Assembly: GCA_027493445.1 (NCBI GenBank)
Contig: JAOSKU010000001.1
Coordinates: 2,500,822-2,564,821 of the forward strand
Reading direction: 5' to 3'
Source of the DNA: Thermoleophilia bacterium
GTDB lineage: Bacteria > Actinomycetota > Thermoleophilia > RBG-16-64-13
Length of the DNA: 64,000 nt
Shown here: positions 25,911-35,376 of the stretch, piece after piece
Position numbering within the stretch: position 1 is the stretch's first letter
Layout: the number at the start of each line of letters is the position of its first letter
Notes under the pieces: model-generated
Database searches by the model: none
What the model was told of the DNA's origin: nothing
What the model saw: only the letters and a program-made list of their open reading frames with translations
Made by a program: the position numbers and the translations under genes

Positions 25911-27053
25911 CTACGCCTTCGCGAACACGTCGCGGGCCACGGTGATCTGCTGGATCTGGTTGGCTCCCTCAAAGATTTGAAAGACCTTGGCGTCTCGCAT
26001 CATTCGTTCCACGCCATACTCCACCATGTAGCCGTAGCCGCCCATGATCTGCACGGCATCGCCGGTCACTCTCATGGTGGCGTCACTCGCAAACAGCTTC
26101 GCCATGGAGGAGAAGCGCTCGATGTCGGCCGCTCGGGCGTCGTACCTGCAGGCCGCGGAATAGACAAGCTGGCGTGCCGCCTCGATCTCGGTGGCCATCT
26201 GGCCGACGATCGTCTGCACGGCCTGCATGCGAGCGAGGGGCCGACCGAACTGCTCGCGCTGGGTAGCGTATGCCGCGGCAATGTCCAGGGCTCCCTGGCC
26301 GAGCCCGACAGACTGAGCAGCCGAGCCGATCCGGCCCCTGTGAAGACCCCTCAGCATGATCTCAAGCCCTTGGCCCAGCTCCCCCAGCATGTTCGCCTGG
26401 GGTATCCAGACGTCCTCCAGCACGAAGGAGCAGGTGGGCGAACCCCGCAGTCCCATCTTGTGCTCGATCTTGTCGACCGTGAAGCCGGCCCGGTCGGTCT
26501 CGACGAGGAAGGCTGTGATCTGGTCGGCGCCGTCGGCCTTCACCTTCGCGAACACGATGATCACGTCGGCCACGTTCGCGTGGGTGATGAAGGACTTGCG
26601 GCCGTTGAGGCGCCAGCCACCGTCCGTCGGCACGGCCCGGGTGGTCATGGCCTTCGCGTCTGAGCCGGCGTTGGGCTCGGTGAGGCCGAAGGCGACGAGC
26701 ACCTCCCCGGTGGCCAGTCTCGTCAGCCACCGCTCCTTCTGGTCGGCGCTGCCGAAGAGGGTGATCGGACCGGCGCCCAAGGACTGCGCGCCCAGGATCA
26801 TCGAGCACGAGGCGCAGACCCGGCCCACTTGCTCGACCACAAGGCAGTGGGTGAGGAGCCGGCCGTCGATGCCGCCGTAGTCCTCAGGGACGGTCACCGC
26901 GAAGAGGTCATGCTTCCGAAACAGATCGGCCACCCAGGTGGGAAAGACCCCCTGCTCGTCGATCTCCTGAGTGCGCGGGCCGACCTCGTTGGTCATGAGG
27001 TCGCGCACCATCGTGGCGATCGCCACCTGCTCGTCTGACAGGCTGTGGTCCAT
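25911..27053 (-). CDS. Acyl-CoA dehydrogenase
   Basis: FAD-dependent acyl-CoA dehydrogenase, 380 residues, normal length. Segments seen: VAFGLTEPNAGSDAKAM, GSPTCSFVLEDVWIP, RIGSAAQSVGLGQGAL and VQIMGGYGYMVEYGVERMMRDAK. The catalytic-base region YGVERMMRDAKVFQIFEG has the usual glutamate just after IFEG. ATG 27053 has AAGGAG six bases upstream; a longer frame to 27143 would begin inside the promoter region. It heads the acd-etfB-etfA-DUF2284 operon. Butyryl- or branched-chain acyl-CoA is the likely substrate class. Confidence 0.93.
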   Translation of the reverse strand: MDHSLSDEQVAIATMVRDLMTNEVGPRTQEIDEQGVFPTWVADLFRKHDLFAVTVPEDYGGIDGRLLTHCLVVEQVGRVCASCSMILGAQSLGAGPITLFGSADQKERWLTRLATGEVLVAFGLTEPNAGSDAKAMTTRAVPTDGGWRLNGRKSFITHANVADVIIVFAKVKADGADQITAFLVETDRAGFTVDKIEHKMGLRGSPTCSFVLEDVWIPQANMLGELGQGLEIMLRGLHRGRIGSAAQSVGLGQGALDIAAAYATQREQFGRPLARMQAVQTIVGQMATEIEAARQLVYSAACRYDARAADIERFSSMAKLFASDATMRVTGDAVQIMGGYGYMVEYGVERMMRDAKVFQIFEGANQIQQITVARDVFAKA

Positions 27054-27121
27054 CTGGTCTCCTTGGGGCCGCCGCGCAGGAGCGGGGGGCGGGGACACCG
27101 CAGCCCCTCGTTGGTTCGGTA

Positions 27122-27186
27122 GACAGTACTTGATATTGCCCACAGTACTGTGCTGAAGTATAGGAGCATGGGGGCGGCTCCGTCAA
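27122..27186 (-). promoter_or_regulatory. Promoter with AGTACTGT operator repeats for acd-etf
   Basis: Minus strand: TTGACG (27181-27186), 18 bases, TATACT (27157-27162). Immediately downstream is a perfect 12-bp palindrome CACAGTACTGTG (27141-27152) and a second half-site AGTACTGT (27123-27130), 18 bases apart start to start. The arrangement suits a dimeric repressor of the TetR or FadR kind. No such regulator gene lies within the window beside it. Confidence 0.6.
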
Positions 27187-27236
27187 GAGAGGAACGCGGC
27201 GGTGAGCCGGCCGCCCGCTGGCGGCGACAGCCGCTA

Positions 27237-27551
27237 CTAGCCGCCGTACGGATAGATCCAGACGACCTCAGCCGACAGCGTGCGCGCGAAGCGACCGCCT
27301 CCGGCCTGCAGCCGCTCCCACTCCTCACGCGTGTAGACCAGAAGATCAGCCGGAACGGGCAGGCTGAGAAGATCGAAGGCCACCGCTCGCCGCTCGAAGG
27401 CCTGATCCGAACCCGCGACAACGGCGATCAGGTCCAGATCGCTTCCGACCCCCCAGTCGCCCCGGGCGTAGGAGCCGAAAAAACCGATCATGAGCACCTC
27501 GGGGTGCGATCGGGTCACGGCTCCGGCCCAGTGGCGGGCCGCATGCCCCAC
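27237..27551 (-). CDS. MNT-type nucleotidyltransferase (antitoxin-like)
   Basis: About 104 residues with the minimal nucleotidyltransferase motif: FFGSYARGDWGVGSDLDLI, i.e. GS followed by DxD. I chose GTG 27551 because it gives normal family length; the open frame extends much further upstream but without homology. It follows a decayed HEPN gene, the usual partner. In intact HEPN-MNT pairs the MNT protein adenylylates and silences the HEPN RNase. Confidence 0.75.
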   Translation of the reverse strand: MGHAARHWAGAVTRSHPEVLMIGFFGSYARGDWGVGSDLDLIAVVAGSDQAFERRAVAFDLLSLPVPADLLVYTREEWERLQAGGGRFARTLSAEVVWIYPYGG

Positions 27552-27561
27552 CTGCTCGCGG

Positions 27562-27694
27562 TCAGGCCATCTGAGAACGGACGAACTCGACGATCTCACG
27601 GGCATAGCGGAGTGCGCTCCTCGGCGCGAGGGGACTCCGCCTGCTCGAGGTCTCGTTCGGCTTGGGCGAACCAGTCCGGGGCCCGGTTGGTCAC
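27562..27694 (-). pseudogene. HEPN domain remnant
   Basis: GTG 27694 opens TNRAPDWFAQAERDLEQAE, the start of HEPN-domain proteins. After about 20 codons the frame changes and only ALRYAREIVEFVRSQMA, the HEPN end, is left. The central helices with the RxxxxH site are gone. It sits directly before the MNT gene, as an intact HEPN partner would. Confidence 0.7.
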
Positions 27695-27878
27695 ACATCC
27701 GCCTGCGGTCGACCACGATCGTCGATGGTTCGTGCTGTAGTACGGAGCTGCCCGGGGCCGGTGAGCCACGTTCCGCACGCGGACCCCGAGCCATGCGGAC
27801 CGAAGCACCCGGCGCTATCATGGTGGCAGCAGCTAACGATGGAGAGCAGTCCCGCCTCGTCCTCGGCGAGCTGCCGGC

Positions 27879-28502
27879 ATGGCCTCTGCAAACGACAGGA
27901 GCTCCCTCATTAACCACGGCGGCGCACAGCCCCCCCGCTGTCCCTGGGTCGACATGAGCAAGCCCGACTACGTCGCCTACCACGACAAGGAGTGGGGGGT
28001 GCCGGTTCACGACGACCGGCTGCAGTTCGAGTTTCTGGCTCTGGAAGGCACCCAGGCCGGGCTCTCCTGGTACACGGTGCTGCGCAAGCGCGAGCACTAC
28101 CGGCTGGTCTTCGACGGCTTCGACCCGGAAAAGATCGCCCGCTATGGCGCCGACAAGATTGCGGCGTTGCTGGCGGATCCGGGCATCATCCGCAATCGAG
28201 CCAAGGTGGGGGCCACGGTGAACAACGCGCGGCGGTTCCTCGAGGTGGGAGAGGAACTGGGGAGCTTCGACGCCTACCTGTGGGGCTTCGTCGACGGCCG
28301 GCCGCTCGTCCACGAGCTGCGCACCCTCGACGACTACCGAGTCACGTCACCGGAATCCGACGCCCTGAGCCTCGACTTGCGCCGGCGAGGCTTCACATTC
28401 GTGGGATCGACCATCGTGTACGCACACATGCAGGCCGTGGGCATGGTCAACGATCACACCCTCGACTGCTTCCGCCGCCAGCAGATCGTGGAAGCCGGCT
28501 GA
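27879..28502 (+). CDS. tag: DNA-3-methyladenine glycosylase I
   Basis: Base-excision enzyme that removes 3-methyladenine, 207 residues. The zinc and DNA-contact residues of Tag are present: RCPWV near residue 20, YHDKEWGVP, then HTLDCFRR near the end. LEGTQAGLSWYTVLRKRE and FVGSTIVYAHMQAVGMVNDH are also diagnostic. ATG 27879 is upstream of the essential RCPW cysteine, so the later ATG (MSKPDYV) cannot be the start. It is a single-gene unit on the plus strand. Confidence 0.93.
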   Translation: MASANDRSSLINHGGAQPPRCPWVDMSKPDYVAYHDKEWGVPVHDDRLQFEFLALEGTQAGLSWYTVLRKREHYRLVFDGFDPEKIARYGADKIAALLADPGIIRNRAKVGATVNNARRFLEVGEELGSFDAYLWGFVDGRPLVHELRTLDDYRVTSPESDALSLDLRRRGFTFVGSTIVYAHMQAVGMVNDHTLDCFRRQQIVEAG

Positions 28503-28676
28503 GCGCACGTTACAAACCGTAGCCTTGGCCGGCCGCCACCGCCGGACTCGCCGGCCCATCGATTTTGCCCGCGAAGGTGCTAAGCTGGACGTGTCCGGAG
28601 GGTCGAGGCCGATGCACTATGTTTCGGAGGGATCGCGGTTGAGCCACGGACCGATCGAGATCTCGGCGGGCAGGGG

Positions 28677-30609
28677 ATGAAAGTCCTCTACGTGGAGGAC
28701 AGCCGGCTGGATGCCGAGTTGCTCTGCAAGGAGTTGCAGCAGCCGGGCCGGTTCGACATCCTGGTGGCCGGCAGCCTCCAAGAGGGCCGTGAGCGTATCG
28801 ATCGGGATCAGGGCTACGATCTGGTTCTTGTCGATATGGCGCTCCCGGACGGCAACGGCCTCGAGCTCCTGAGCGAGATCCGCAAGAGAGCCTTACCGCT
28901 GGCCGTGGTCGTCCTGACCGGCTCGGGCGACGAAGAATCGGCGGTGGCCGCCCTCAAGGCCGGCGCTGACGATTACGTGGTCAAGTCCGAGGGGTACCTC
29001 GGCCGCCTCGTTTCGACCCTGGATGATTCCCTTGCCCGCTTCCGAGCAGAATCCGACCGCAGATCGCATCCCCTGAGGGTGCTGTATGCCGAGCCCAATG
29101 CCGACGATGTGGATCTCGCGGTGCGGCACTTCTCCCACCACGCCCCGCACATCCGCCTGCTGACGGTCACCACGGCGGCTGAAGTCCTCGCGCGCCTGGC
29201 GGCGTCGAGCCCGGACACCGCGGCCATCCCCGACGTCCTGCTGCTTGACTATCGCCTGCCGGGCATGAGCGCGCTGGAGCTGATCAAGGCCGTTCGCAGG
29301 ATGGGGGCGGTCGATCTACCGGCCGTGCTCATCACCGGCCACGGGAGCGAGGAAGCGGCGGTGCAGGCGCTTCGCTTGGGCTTTGCCGACTACCTGGTCA
29401 AGGCCCCCGGATACCTGTTCAAGCTGCCCGGAACGCTGGAAAGTGTGTTCTCCGGCGCCGAGCTCCTCCGCGAGCGGAGGATGCTCCAAGAGAGCGAGGC
29501 CCGGTTCCGGCACCTGGTGAATCTGTCGCCGGACGGCATCGCCGTCCACCAAGACGGTGAGATCGTATTCGTGAACCCGGCGGGCGCACGCATCCTGGGA
29601 GCGGAGGAACCCGAGCAGCTCTTCGGCAAGGCGATACGCGACGTCATCCATCCCGACTACTGGGAGGCGGCCGGGGACAGGATGCAGCGGATGATGAAGG
29701 GGGAGAAGGGGCTGTATCCGGTGGAGGACTGTTACATGAGGCTGGATGGGACGGCGATACGCGTAGAGGTCACCGCCGCGCCTTTCACGCACCGGGGCGC
29801 GCCGGCTGTGCAGGTGGTGGTTCGAGACATCACCGAGCGCAAGAAAACCGAGGAGGCGGTGCGAAACCTCGAGGCCCAGCTCAGTCAGGCCCACAAGATG
29901 GAGGCCGTGGGGAGGCTGGCAGGCGGAGTGGCCCACGACTTCAACAACATGCTGAACGTCATCCTCGGCTACGCGGATCTGGCGCTGGAGAGGCTTACCC
30001 GAGCCGACCCACTTTACGCCGATGTGGATGAGATCCGCCAGGCCGCCGAGCGCTCCGCCTCCCTCACCCGGCAGCTCCTTGCCTTCGCCCGGCGCCAGAA
30101 CATCGCGCCCCGAGCCCTGGACCTAAACGCTCAGGTGCGCCAAACCGAAAAGATGCTGCAGCGGCTGATCGGCGAGGATATCGAGCTCACCTTCCATCCG
30201 GATCCCGACCTGTGGACCGTGAACATGGACCCCTCCCAGGTGGACCAGATCCTGGCCAACCTGGCGGTGAACAGTCGCGACGCCATCGCTGGTGTGGGCA
30301 GCCTGATCATCGAGACAGCCAACGTGGTCAAGGACGAGGCGTGCGGTACCACCCACGCCGGCCTCACACCTGGCGAGTACGTGCTGCTCACGCTGAGCGA
30401 CACGGGCCGCGGGATGGACCCGGAGACACTGGAACGCCTCTTCGAGCCTTTTTTTCACCACAAAGGCCGCCGGCGGGGGCACGGGTCTCGGTCTGGCGAC
30501 GGTATACGGCATCGTGAAACAGAACGACGGGTGCGTCGATGTCTACAGCGAGCCTGGTCACGGCACGACCTTCAAGATCTACTTGCCGCGCTTCGATGGA
30601 AAACCCGAT
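28677..30609 (+). pseudogene. Hybrid histidine kinase, 5' part (frameshift plus IS insertion)
   Basis: Sensor kinase with two receiver domains (about 1-120 and 139-265), a PAS domain (about 272-400), HisKA with AGGVAHDFNNMLN (His near 419) and an HATPase with LVNSRD-like N-box and FEPFF. A run of seven T at 30449-30455 breaks the frame just after FEPFF. Six T would give [27 protein letters not shown] and run to LPRFDGKPD. There an IS1595-type element is inserted. Its 3' receiver domain continues at 31728. Without the IS and the extra T it would be a REC-REC-PAS-HK-REC protein. The T-run defect may be a sequencing error; the IS is real. Confidence 0.88.
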
Positions 30610-31684
30610 TTGGGGGTATCCATTTAACCGGAGTAATCGAGATCGGCAGTTCTCCACGGGCGGTTCGCTGGAGGGCGCTCCAAGCTCGGGGATGCCCGCG
30701 CGCCCGGGGTGGCGCAGGCGGTACTGCCCGGGGCCGCGGGCTGGCGATGAGGTCCTGGTAGCGCACCGGGTCGTGGCCGACGGCGAGATCGAGCAGCCGG
30801 TAGAACAGCATCCCGCGGCTGCGCGAGCGGCGGCGGTTGAAGCGGAACACGAACTCATTTAAGTAGCTGGCCAAGTGGGCGTCGTTCACCGAGCCCTGAT
30901 GGGTGCCCAGCAGCCACCGCTTAGCCAGCGAGGCGACCCGGTGCACGGCGGGTAGTAGATCGCCGGGGCCCTCCCCGCCGGCCCGGGCGGCGCGCTGGCT
31001 ACGCCGCTCGTGGACATAACCGAGCTTCTCCAGCCCGCGGTAGCCCTGCCAGCCGTCGGTGATGACCCTCGCGCCTGGTTCGACGTGCGCTCGCACGAAG
31101 GCATGCAGCGAAGCGCCGGACGCATCGGGAAGCGGCCCCATCCGGCACCGGCCGAGCCCCTTCGGCTCCCGGATCTCCACCGCAATGCCAATCAGGACCT
31201 TCTTGCCGCGGGCCCGCCCGCCGCGCAGCCCCGGCTCCTCACCGCCGATGTAGGTCTCATCTACCTCGACCATCCCGGCCAGCCGGTCCCGACCCGGGCT
31301 CACCAGCACCGAGCGCAGGCGATGCAGCATGGCCCAGGCGGGCGGGTAGGAGCCGATGACCAGCGTCCGCTTCAGGCTGAGCGCCGAGATGCCGTCCTTG
31401 CCCGTGGCGAGAAGCCAGCAGGCGGTGAACCATATCGTGAGCGGTGTGCGCGTTCGGTCAAAGATGGTGCCCGCTGTCACCGAGGTACGACCGCCGCACC
31501 CAGAGCACATGAACCGGCCATCGCCCCACCGCCAGCCCCCAACGTGACCACAGGCTGGGCAGACGAAGCCGGCGGGCCATCGCAGCCACTCCAGGTAGTC
31601 CAAGCATTCCGCATCGGTCCGGAACCAGGCCTGGAACTCGCCCACGGACCTCGGATAATGCATGCCGGCACGAGGATGCTCCAC
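30572..31684 (-). CDS. ISXO2-like (IS1595 family) transposase
   Basis: DDE-type transposase, about 370 codons as read. A zinc ribbon near residues 40-65 ([10 protein letters not shown] and CSGCGGRTS) is typical of the family, followed by EVDETYIGG, which carries the catalytic aspartate/glutamate region. Later marks are ITDGWQGY and [11 protein letters not shown]. The stop at 30572 lies outside the element, in kinase sequence, so the end of the protein is read from the host; the native stop may have been lost by an indel. The element occupies 30610-31719. Confidence 0.87.
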   Translation of the reverse strand: MEHPRAGMHYPRSVGEFQAWFRTDAECLDYLEWLRWPAGFVCPACGHVGGWRWGDGRFMCSGCGGRTSVTAGTIFDRTRTPLTIWFTACWLLATGKDGISALSLKRTLVIGSYPPAWAMLHRLRSVLVSPGRDRLAGMVEVDETYIGGEEPGLRGGRARGKKVLIGIAVEIREPKGLGRCRMGPLPDASGASLHAFVRAHVEPGARVITDGWQGYRGLEKLGYVHERRSQRAARAGGEGPGDLLPAVHRVASLAKRWLLGTHQGSVNDAHLASYLNEFVFRFNRRRSRSRGMLFYRLLDLAVGHDPVRYQDLIASPRPRAVPPAPPRARGHPRAWSALQRTARGELPISITPVKWIPPNRVFHRSAASRS

Positions 31685-31727
31685 CGCCTCAGTTTACTCC
31701 GGTTAAATGGATACCCCAAAACCCGAT
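30602..31727. mobile_element. IS1595-family insertion sequence with 8-bp target duplication
   Basis: The element spans 30610-31719. Its ends are inverted repeats of about 26 bases (outer TTGGGG then TATCCATTTAACCGGAGTAA), differing by one G. Both sides carry the direct repeat AACCCGAT (30602-30609 and 31720-31727), the 8-bp duplication usual for this family. It lies within a hybrid histidine kinase gene; removing the element and one duplication rejoins LPRFDGKPD to NAAGFARTRPLGGTETILLVEDE in one frame. Confidence 0.92.
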
Positions 31728-32135
31728 AATGCGGCCGGATTCGCCCGGACACGACCGCTCGGGGGCACGGAGACGATCTTGCTGGTGGAGGACGAAGTCC
31801 AGATCCTGCGGATGTGCCGGCGGGTGCTGGAGGGTGAGGGGTATACTGTCATCGCTGCTGGCACGCCCCAGAAGGCTCTCGAGCTGGCCGAGGAGAAAAG
31901 GGGAGCTCTCCACCTGGTCGTCACCGACGTGGTGATGCCCGCCATGAACGGACGCGAGCTCGCGACTCGCATCAAAGCCCTGGTGCCGGGCGTGAAGACG
32001 CTCTTCATGTCCGGATATACGGCCAACGTCATCGCCGGCCGCGGAGTTCTGAGCGAAGACCTCAACTTCATCCAGAAGCCCTTCTCGAGTACCGAGCTCG
32101 CCTCGAAGATCAGGGAGGCGCTGGACAACGGATAG
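31707..32135 (+). CDS. Receiver-domain protein, severed from the kinase by the IS
   Basis: A 142-residue receiver domain. TILLVEDEVQILRMCRRVL carries the acidic pocket, VVTDVVMPAMNG the phospho-aspartate, and IQKPFSS the conserved lysine. It is the original carboxy-terminal receiver of the upstream kinase. Its ATG (31707) belongs to the right inverted repeat of the IS, so the insertion has supplied a start codon. Whether it is translated depends on a promoter and ribosome site from the IS end; no good Shine-Dalgarno is visible. Confidence 0.82.
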   Translation: MDTPKPDNAAGFARTRPLGGTETILLVEDEVQILRMCRRVLEGEGYTVIAAGTPQKALELAEEKRGALHLVVTDVVMPAMNGRELATRIKALVPGVKTLFMSGYTANVIAGRGVLSEDLNFIQKPFSSTELASKIREALDNG

Positions 32136-32149
32136 CGGGGGGACGCTCG

Positions 32150-34939
32150 ATGAAAGCTCAGAACCGGGGAAGGCTCTTCCGTCTGATTCTGACGGTACTG
32201 CTTCCTTTGGCCGCGTTCGCTCTGCAATCCCTGTTCTGGGCCGCCATCACCCCTTTCGCGTGGTTCCTCTTCTTTCCCGCGGTCTTTTTGAGCTCCTGGA
32301 TCGGCGGCCTGCGCGGCGGGGTGGTGGCCACGGTCATCTCCACCAGCCTCGCCTGGTGGTTCTTCATTCCGCCCGAACACTCGTTCGCTTTGGAGGAGAC
32401 GTTCACCTTCGGCTCGATCGGGCTGTTTGTCGGTATGGGTGTGCTCTTTGGGTACTCGAACGAACGCATCAGAAAGGCCAACCAGCAGACCGCCGACGCC
32501 CTGGCGACCGCGCGTACCGCCAACGATCAGCTGCAGGACGCCAACGAGAGGATCACACAGCTTCTCCAGAAAACCCTCGAGCTGGATCAGCTCAAGAGCC
32601 AATTCTTCGCCAACGTCAGTCACGAGTTGCGCACGCCGCTCACCTTGATCCTCGGCCCGGTGGCCAAGCGCCTGGCGGCCGGCGACCTGAGCGACATCGA
32701 ACGGCGCGACCTCGAGGTCGTGGAGCGGAGCGCCCGCCTGCTTTACCGCCACGTCGCCGACCTGCTGGACGTGGCCAAGCTGGAGTCCGGCGGAATGGAG
32801 ATGCGGTACGCCCAAGTCGATCTAGGCTGGTTGGCGCGCTTCGTCGCCTCGCATTTCGACGTGCTGGCCGGGCAGAAGGGCATCCGCTACACGGTGGACG
32901 CACCCGAGGAGTTGCCCGCCCAGGTGGACGCCGAGAAATGCCAGCGGGTTCTGCTGAACCTCCTGTCGAACGCGTTCAAGTTCACCCCCGATGGCGGCGC
33001 CGTCGAGCTGACCGTACGCGCGACGAGCGGACAGGCCGTCATCCAGGTCCAGGACGACGGCCCCGGCGTGCCGGCCACCCTGCGCCAGGCCATATTCGAA
33101 CGCTTCCGCCAGGTGGAGGGCGGTGCCGAGCGGCGTTTCGGCGGCACCGGCCTCGGACTCGCCATCGTCAAGGAGTTCGTAGAGCTTCACGGCGGGAGCG
33201 TGGAGGCGGCAGAGATGCCCGAGCGCGGTGCGCTGTTCACCGTCACTCTGCCTCTCGCCGCTCCGGAGGGCGCCGAGATCCAGGCGACTCCGGGCCAGCT
33301 GGACGAGCTACTCGACCGGCAGGCCCTGGACGAGCTACGCCCGCCGCGCGACACCGGTGGGACTCCGGCGCCCACAGCCGGGGACGCTCCCTTGATCATG
33401 GTGGTGGAAGACAACCCCGACATGAACGCCTTCGTGGTCGAGGCCCTGGGACGGCGCTACCGAGTCGTCACCGCCTTCGATGGGCAGGAGGGGCTCTCCA
33501 AGGCCCTGGAGCTGCGCCCCGACCTGATTCTGAGCGATGTCATGATGCCCCGAATGAGCGGCGACCAGATGGTTCAGGAGCTGCGCCGCCATCCGGAGAT
33601 GGAGAACGTGCCCATCGTGATGCTGACCGCCAAGGCCGACGACGGCCTGGCCGTGAAAATGCTCCAGCAAGGTGCGCAGGACTACCTACACAAGCCTTTC
33701 TCGGTCGAGGAGCTGCTGGCGCGCGTCGGTGGGCTCGTCACCGAGCGGAGGCAGGCCGCCCGCCGGCTGATCGAGAGCGAGGCGCGCTGGCAGTTCGCCC
33801 TGGAGGGGAGCGATCAAGGCGTGTGGGACTGGAACGTCCCGGAAGGGACGATGTTCTTCTCCACCCGCTGGAAGACCATGCTGGGCTACGCGGAGGACGA
33901 CATCGCCGAAGGCCTGGGGGAGTGGTCGGGACGCGTGCACCCGAACGATCTGCCCGCCGTCCTCGAAGACGTGAGGAGGAATCTTCGCGGCGAGACTGCC
34001 TTCTACCAGAACGAGCACCGTGTTCGCCGCAAGGACGGCAGCTACTGCTGGGTCCTGGACCGGGGCAAGGTGATCGAGCGTAAGGCAGACGGCCAGCCCC
34101 GGCGAATGATCGGCACCTACACCGACATCTCGGCGCGGAAAGCGGCCGAGCAGGCGCTGCGCGACAGCCAGGCGCAGCTCCTCCGCCTCAATGAGGAGCT
34201 CGAGCAGCGGGTGACCGAGCGCACCGCCCAGCTGCAGGCCGCCAATCAGGAGCTCGAGGCCTTCACCTACTCGGTCTCACACGACCTGCGCGCCCCACTC
34301 AGAGGCATCGACGGTTTCAGCAAAGCCATGCTGGAAGACTGCGCAGCGCAGCTGGACGATCAGGGTCGGTACTACCTCGAGAGGGTGCGCACCGCCAGCC
34401 AGCGCATGGGCCGGCTCATCGACGACCTGCTGCGTCTGTCACGGGTGTCGCGAGCGGAACTCCATCGCCTGCCGGTGGACCTCAGCGTCATTGCCGAGGA
34501 GATCGCCGCCCGGATGCGAGAGTCGGCGCCCGATCGGAAGGTTGTGGCGACCATTGCCCCTGGAGTCAGGGCCCACGCCGATCCCCGGCTGATGCACATC
34601 GTGCTCGAGAACCTGATAGGCAATGCGTGGAAGTTCACGGGACAGCAGGCCGACGCCCGCATCGAGTTCGGCTGTGCCCCGGCTGACGGGGAAACCGTCT
34701 TCTGGGTGCGGGACAACGGCGCCGGCTTCGACATGCGCTACGCCGACAAGCTCTTCGGCGCCTTCCAGCGGCTGCACCGCATGGACGAGTTCGAGGGCAC
34801 GGGGATCGGGCTGAGCATCGTCCAGCGGATCGTCAGGCGCCACGAGGGGCACGTCTGGGCCGAGGCAGTGGAAGGGAAGGGCGCGACCTTCTACTTCACC
34901 ATCCCCACCAATACCCGCGCCGGAACGGAGATGGCATGA
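32150..34939 (+). CDS. Membrane hybrid sensor kinase with two kinase modules
   Basis: A 929-residue protein. Residues 1-105 form about four membrane spans resembling the KdpD-type DUF4118 domain. The first HisKA (FFANVSHELRTPLTLI, near 165) and HATPase (GTGLGLAIVKEF) follow. A receiver (MVVEDNPDMNAF, ILSDVMMPRMSG, LHKPFS) lies around 415-530. A PAS domain (DQGVWDWNVPEGTMFFS) and a coiled coil precede a second HisKA (YSVSHDLRAPLRGIDGF) and HATPase (GTGIGLSIVQRIV). The second half resembles phytochrome-type kinases. The stop overlaps the next gene's start (ATGA). Confidence 0.9.
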   Translation: MKAQNRGRLFRLILTVLLPLAAFALQSLFWAAITPFAWFLFFPAVFLSSWIGGLRGGVVATVISTSLAWWFFIPPEHSFALEETFTFGSIGLFVGMGVLFGYSNERIRKANQQTADALATARTANDQLQDANERITQLLQKTLELDQLKSQFFANVSHELRTPLTLILGPVAKRLAAGDLSDIERRDLEVVERSARLLYRHVADLLDVAKLESGGMEMRYAQVDLGWLARFVASHFDVLAGQKGIRYTVDAPEELPAQVDAEKCQRVLLNLLSNAFKFTPDGGAVELTVRATSGQAVIQVQDDGPGVPATLRQAIFERFRQVEGGAERRFGGTGLGLAIVKEFVELHGGSVEAAEMPERGALFTVTLPLAAPEGAEIQATPGQLDELLDRQALDELRPPRDTGGTPAPTAGDAPLIMVVEDNPDMNAFVVEALGRRYRVVTAFDGQEGLSKALELRPDLILSDVMMPRMSGDQMVQELRRHPEMENVPIVMLTAKADDGLAVKMLQQGAQDYLHKPFSVEELLARVGGLVTERRQAARRLIESEARWQFALEGSDQGVWDWNVPEGTMFFSTRWKTMLGYAEDDIAEGLGEWSGRVHPNDLPAVLEDVRRNLRGETAFYQNEHRVRRKDGSYCWVLDRGKVIERKADGQPRRMIGTYTDISARKAAEQALRDSQAQLLRLNEELEQRVTERTAQLQAANQELEAFTYSVSHDLRAPLRGIDGFSKAMLEDCAAQLDDQGRYYLERVRTASQRMGRLIDDLLRLSRVSRAELHRLPVDLSVIAEEIAARMRESAPDRKVVATIAPGVRAHADPRLMHIVLENLIGNAWKFTGQQADARIEFGCAPADGETVFWVRDNGAGFDMRYADKLFGAFQRLHRMDEFEGTGIGLSIVQRIVRRHEGHVWAEAVEGKGATFYFTIPTNTRAGTEMA

Positions 34940-35376
34940 CAGAGAAGGTCATCCTGCTCGTCGAAGACGACCCCGACGACATCGAGCTCACCATGCGGGT
35001 GTTCCGCAAGAACCGGATATCCAACCGGATCGTCGTGGCCCGCGACGGTGCCGAAGCGCTGGACTACCTGTTCCGAACCGGCAGCTACGCGGACCGCGAT
35101 CCCCAGGTGAGCCCGGCAGTCGTGCTTCTCGACTTGAAGCTCCCGAAGGTGGACGGCCTCGAGGTTCTGGGGCGGCTGCGGGCCGACCCGCGCACCAAGG
35201 TGCTGCCGGTGGTGATCCTGACGTCCTCGCGCGAGCAGCAGGACCTTGTCAACGGATACGCTCTGGGGGCCAACAGCTACATCGTCAAGCCGGTGGACTT
35301 CGACCAGTTCACTGAAGCCGTCGAACAGCTTCAGCTGTACTGGCTGCTGCTCAATGAGGCGCCGGCCAACCCCTGA
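34936..35376 (+). CDS. Rcp1-like single-domain response regulator
   Basis: A 146-residue receiver of the type paired with phytochrome-like kinases. ILLVEDDPDDIELTMRVF gives the acidic pair, VVLLDLKLPKVDGLEVL the phospho-aspartate, and YIVKPVDFDQF the lysine. The insertion SYADRDPQVSP before the aspartate strand is typical of Rcp1 proteins. It is translationally coupled to the kinase at 32150-34939, its likely phosphodonor. Confidence 0.9.
   Translation: MTEKVILLVEDDPDDIELTMRVFRKNRISNRIVVARDGAEALDYLFRTGSYADRDPQVSPAVVLLDLKLPKVDGLEVLGRLRADPRTKVLPVVILTSSREQQDLVNGYALGANSYIVKPVDFDQFTEAVEQLQLYWLLLNEAPANP

Noticed and set aside
27552..28313. Long upstream extension of the MNT nucleotidyltransferase frame
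   Set aside because: The extension runs antisense through tag and the HEPN remnant and has no homology; the domain needs only the last 104 codons.
32260..34083. Plus-strand open frame of 607 codons inside the double kinase
   Set aside because: Out-of-frame reading of the kinase, rich in Arg/Gly/Pro; the kinase frame has all catalytic motifs.
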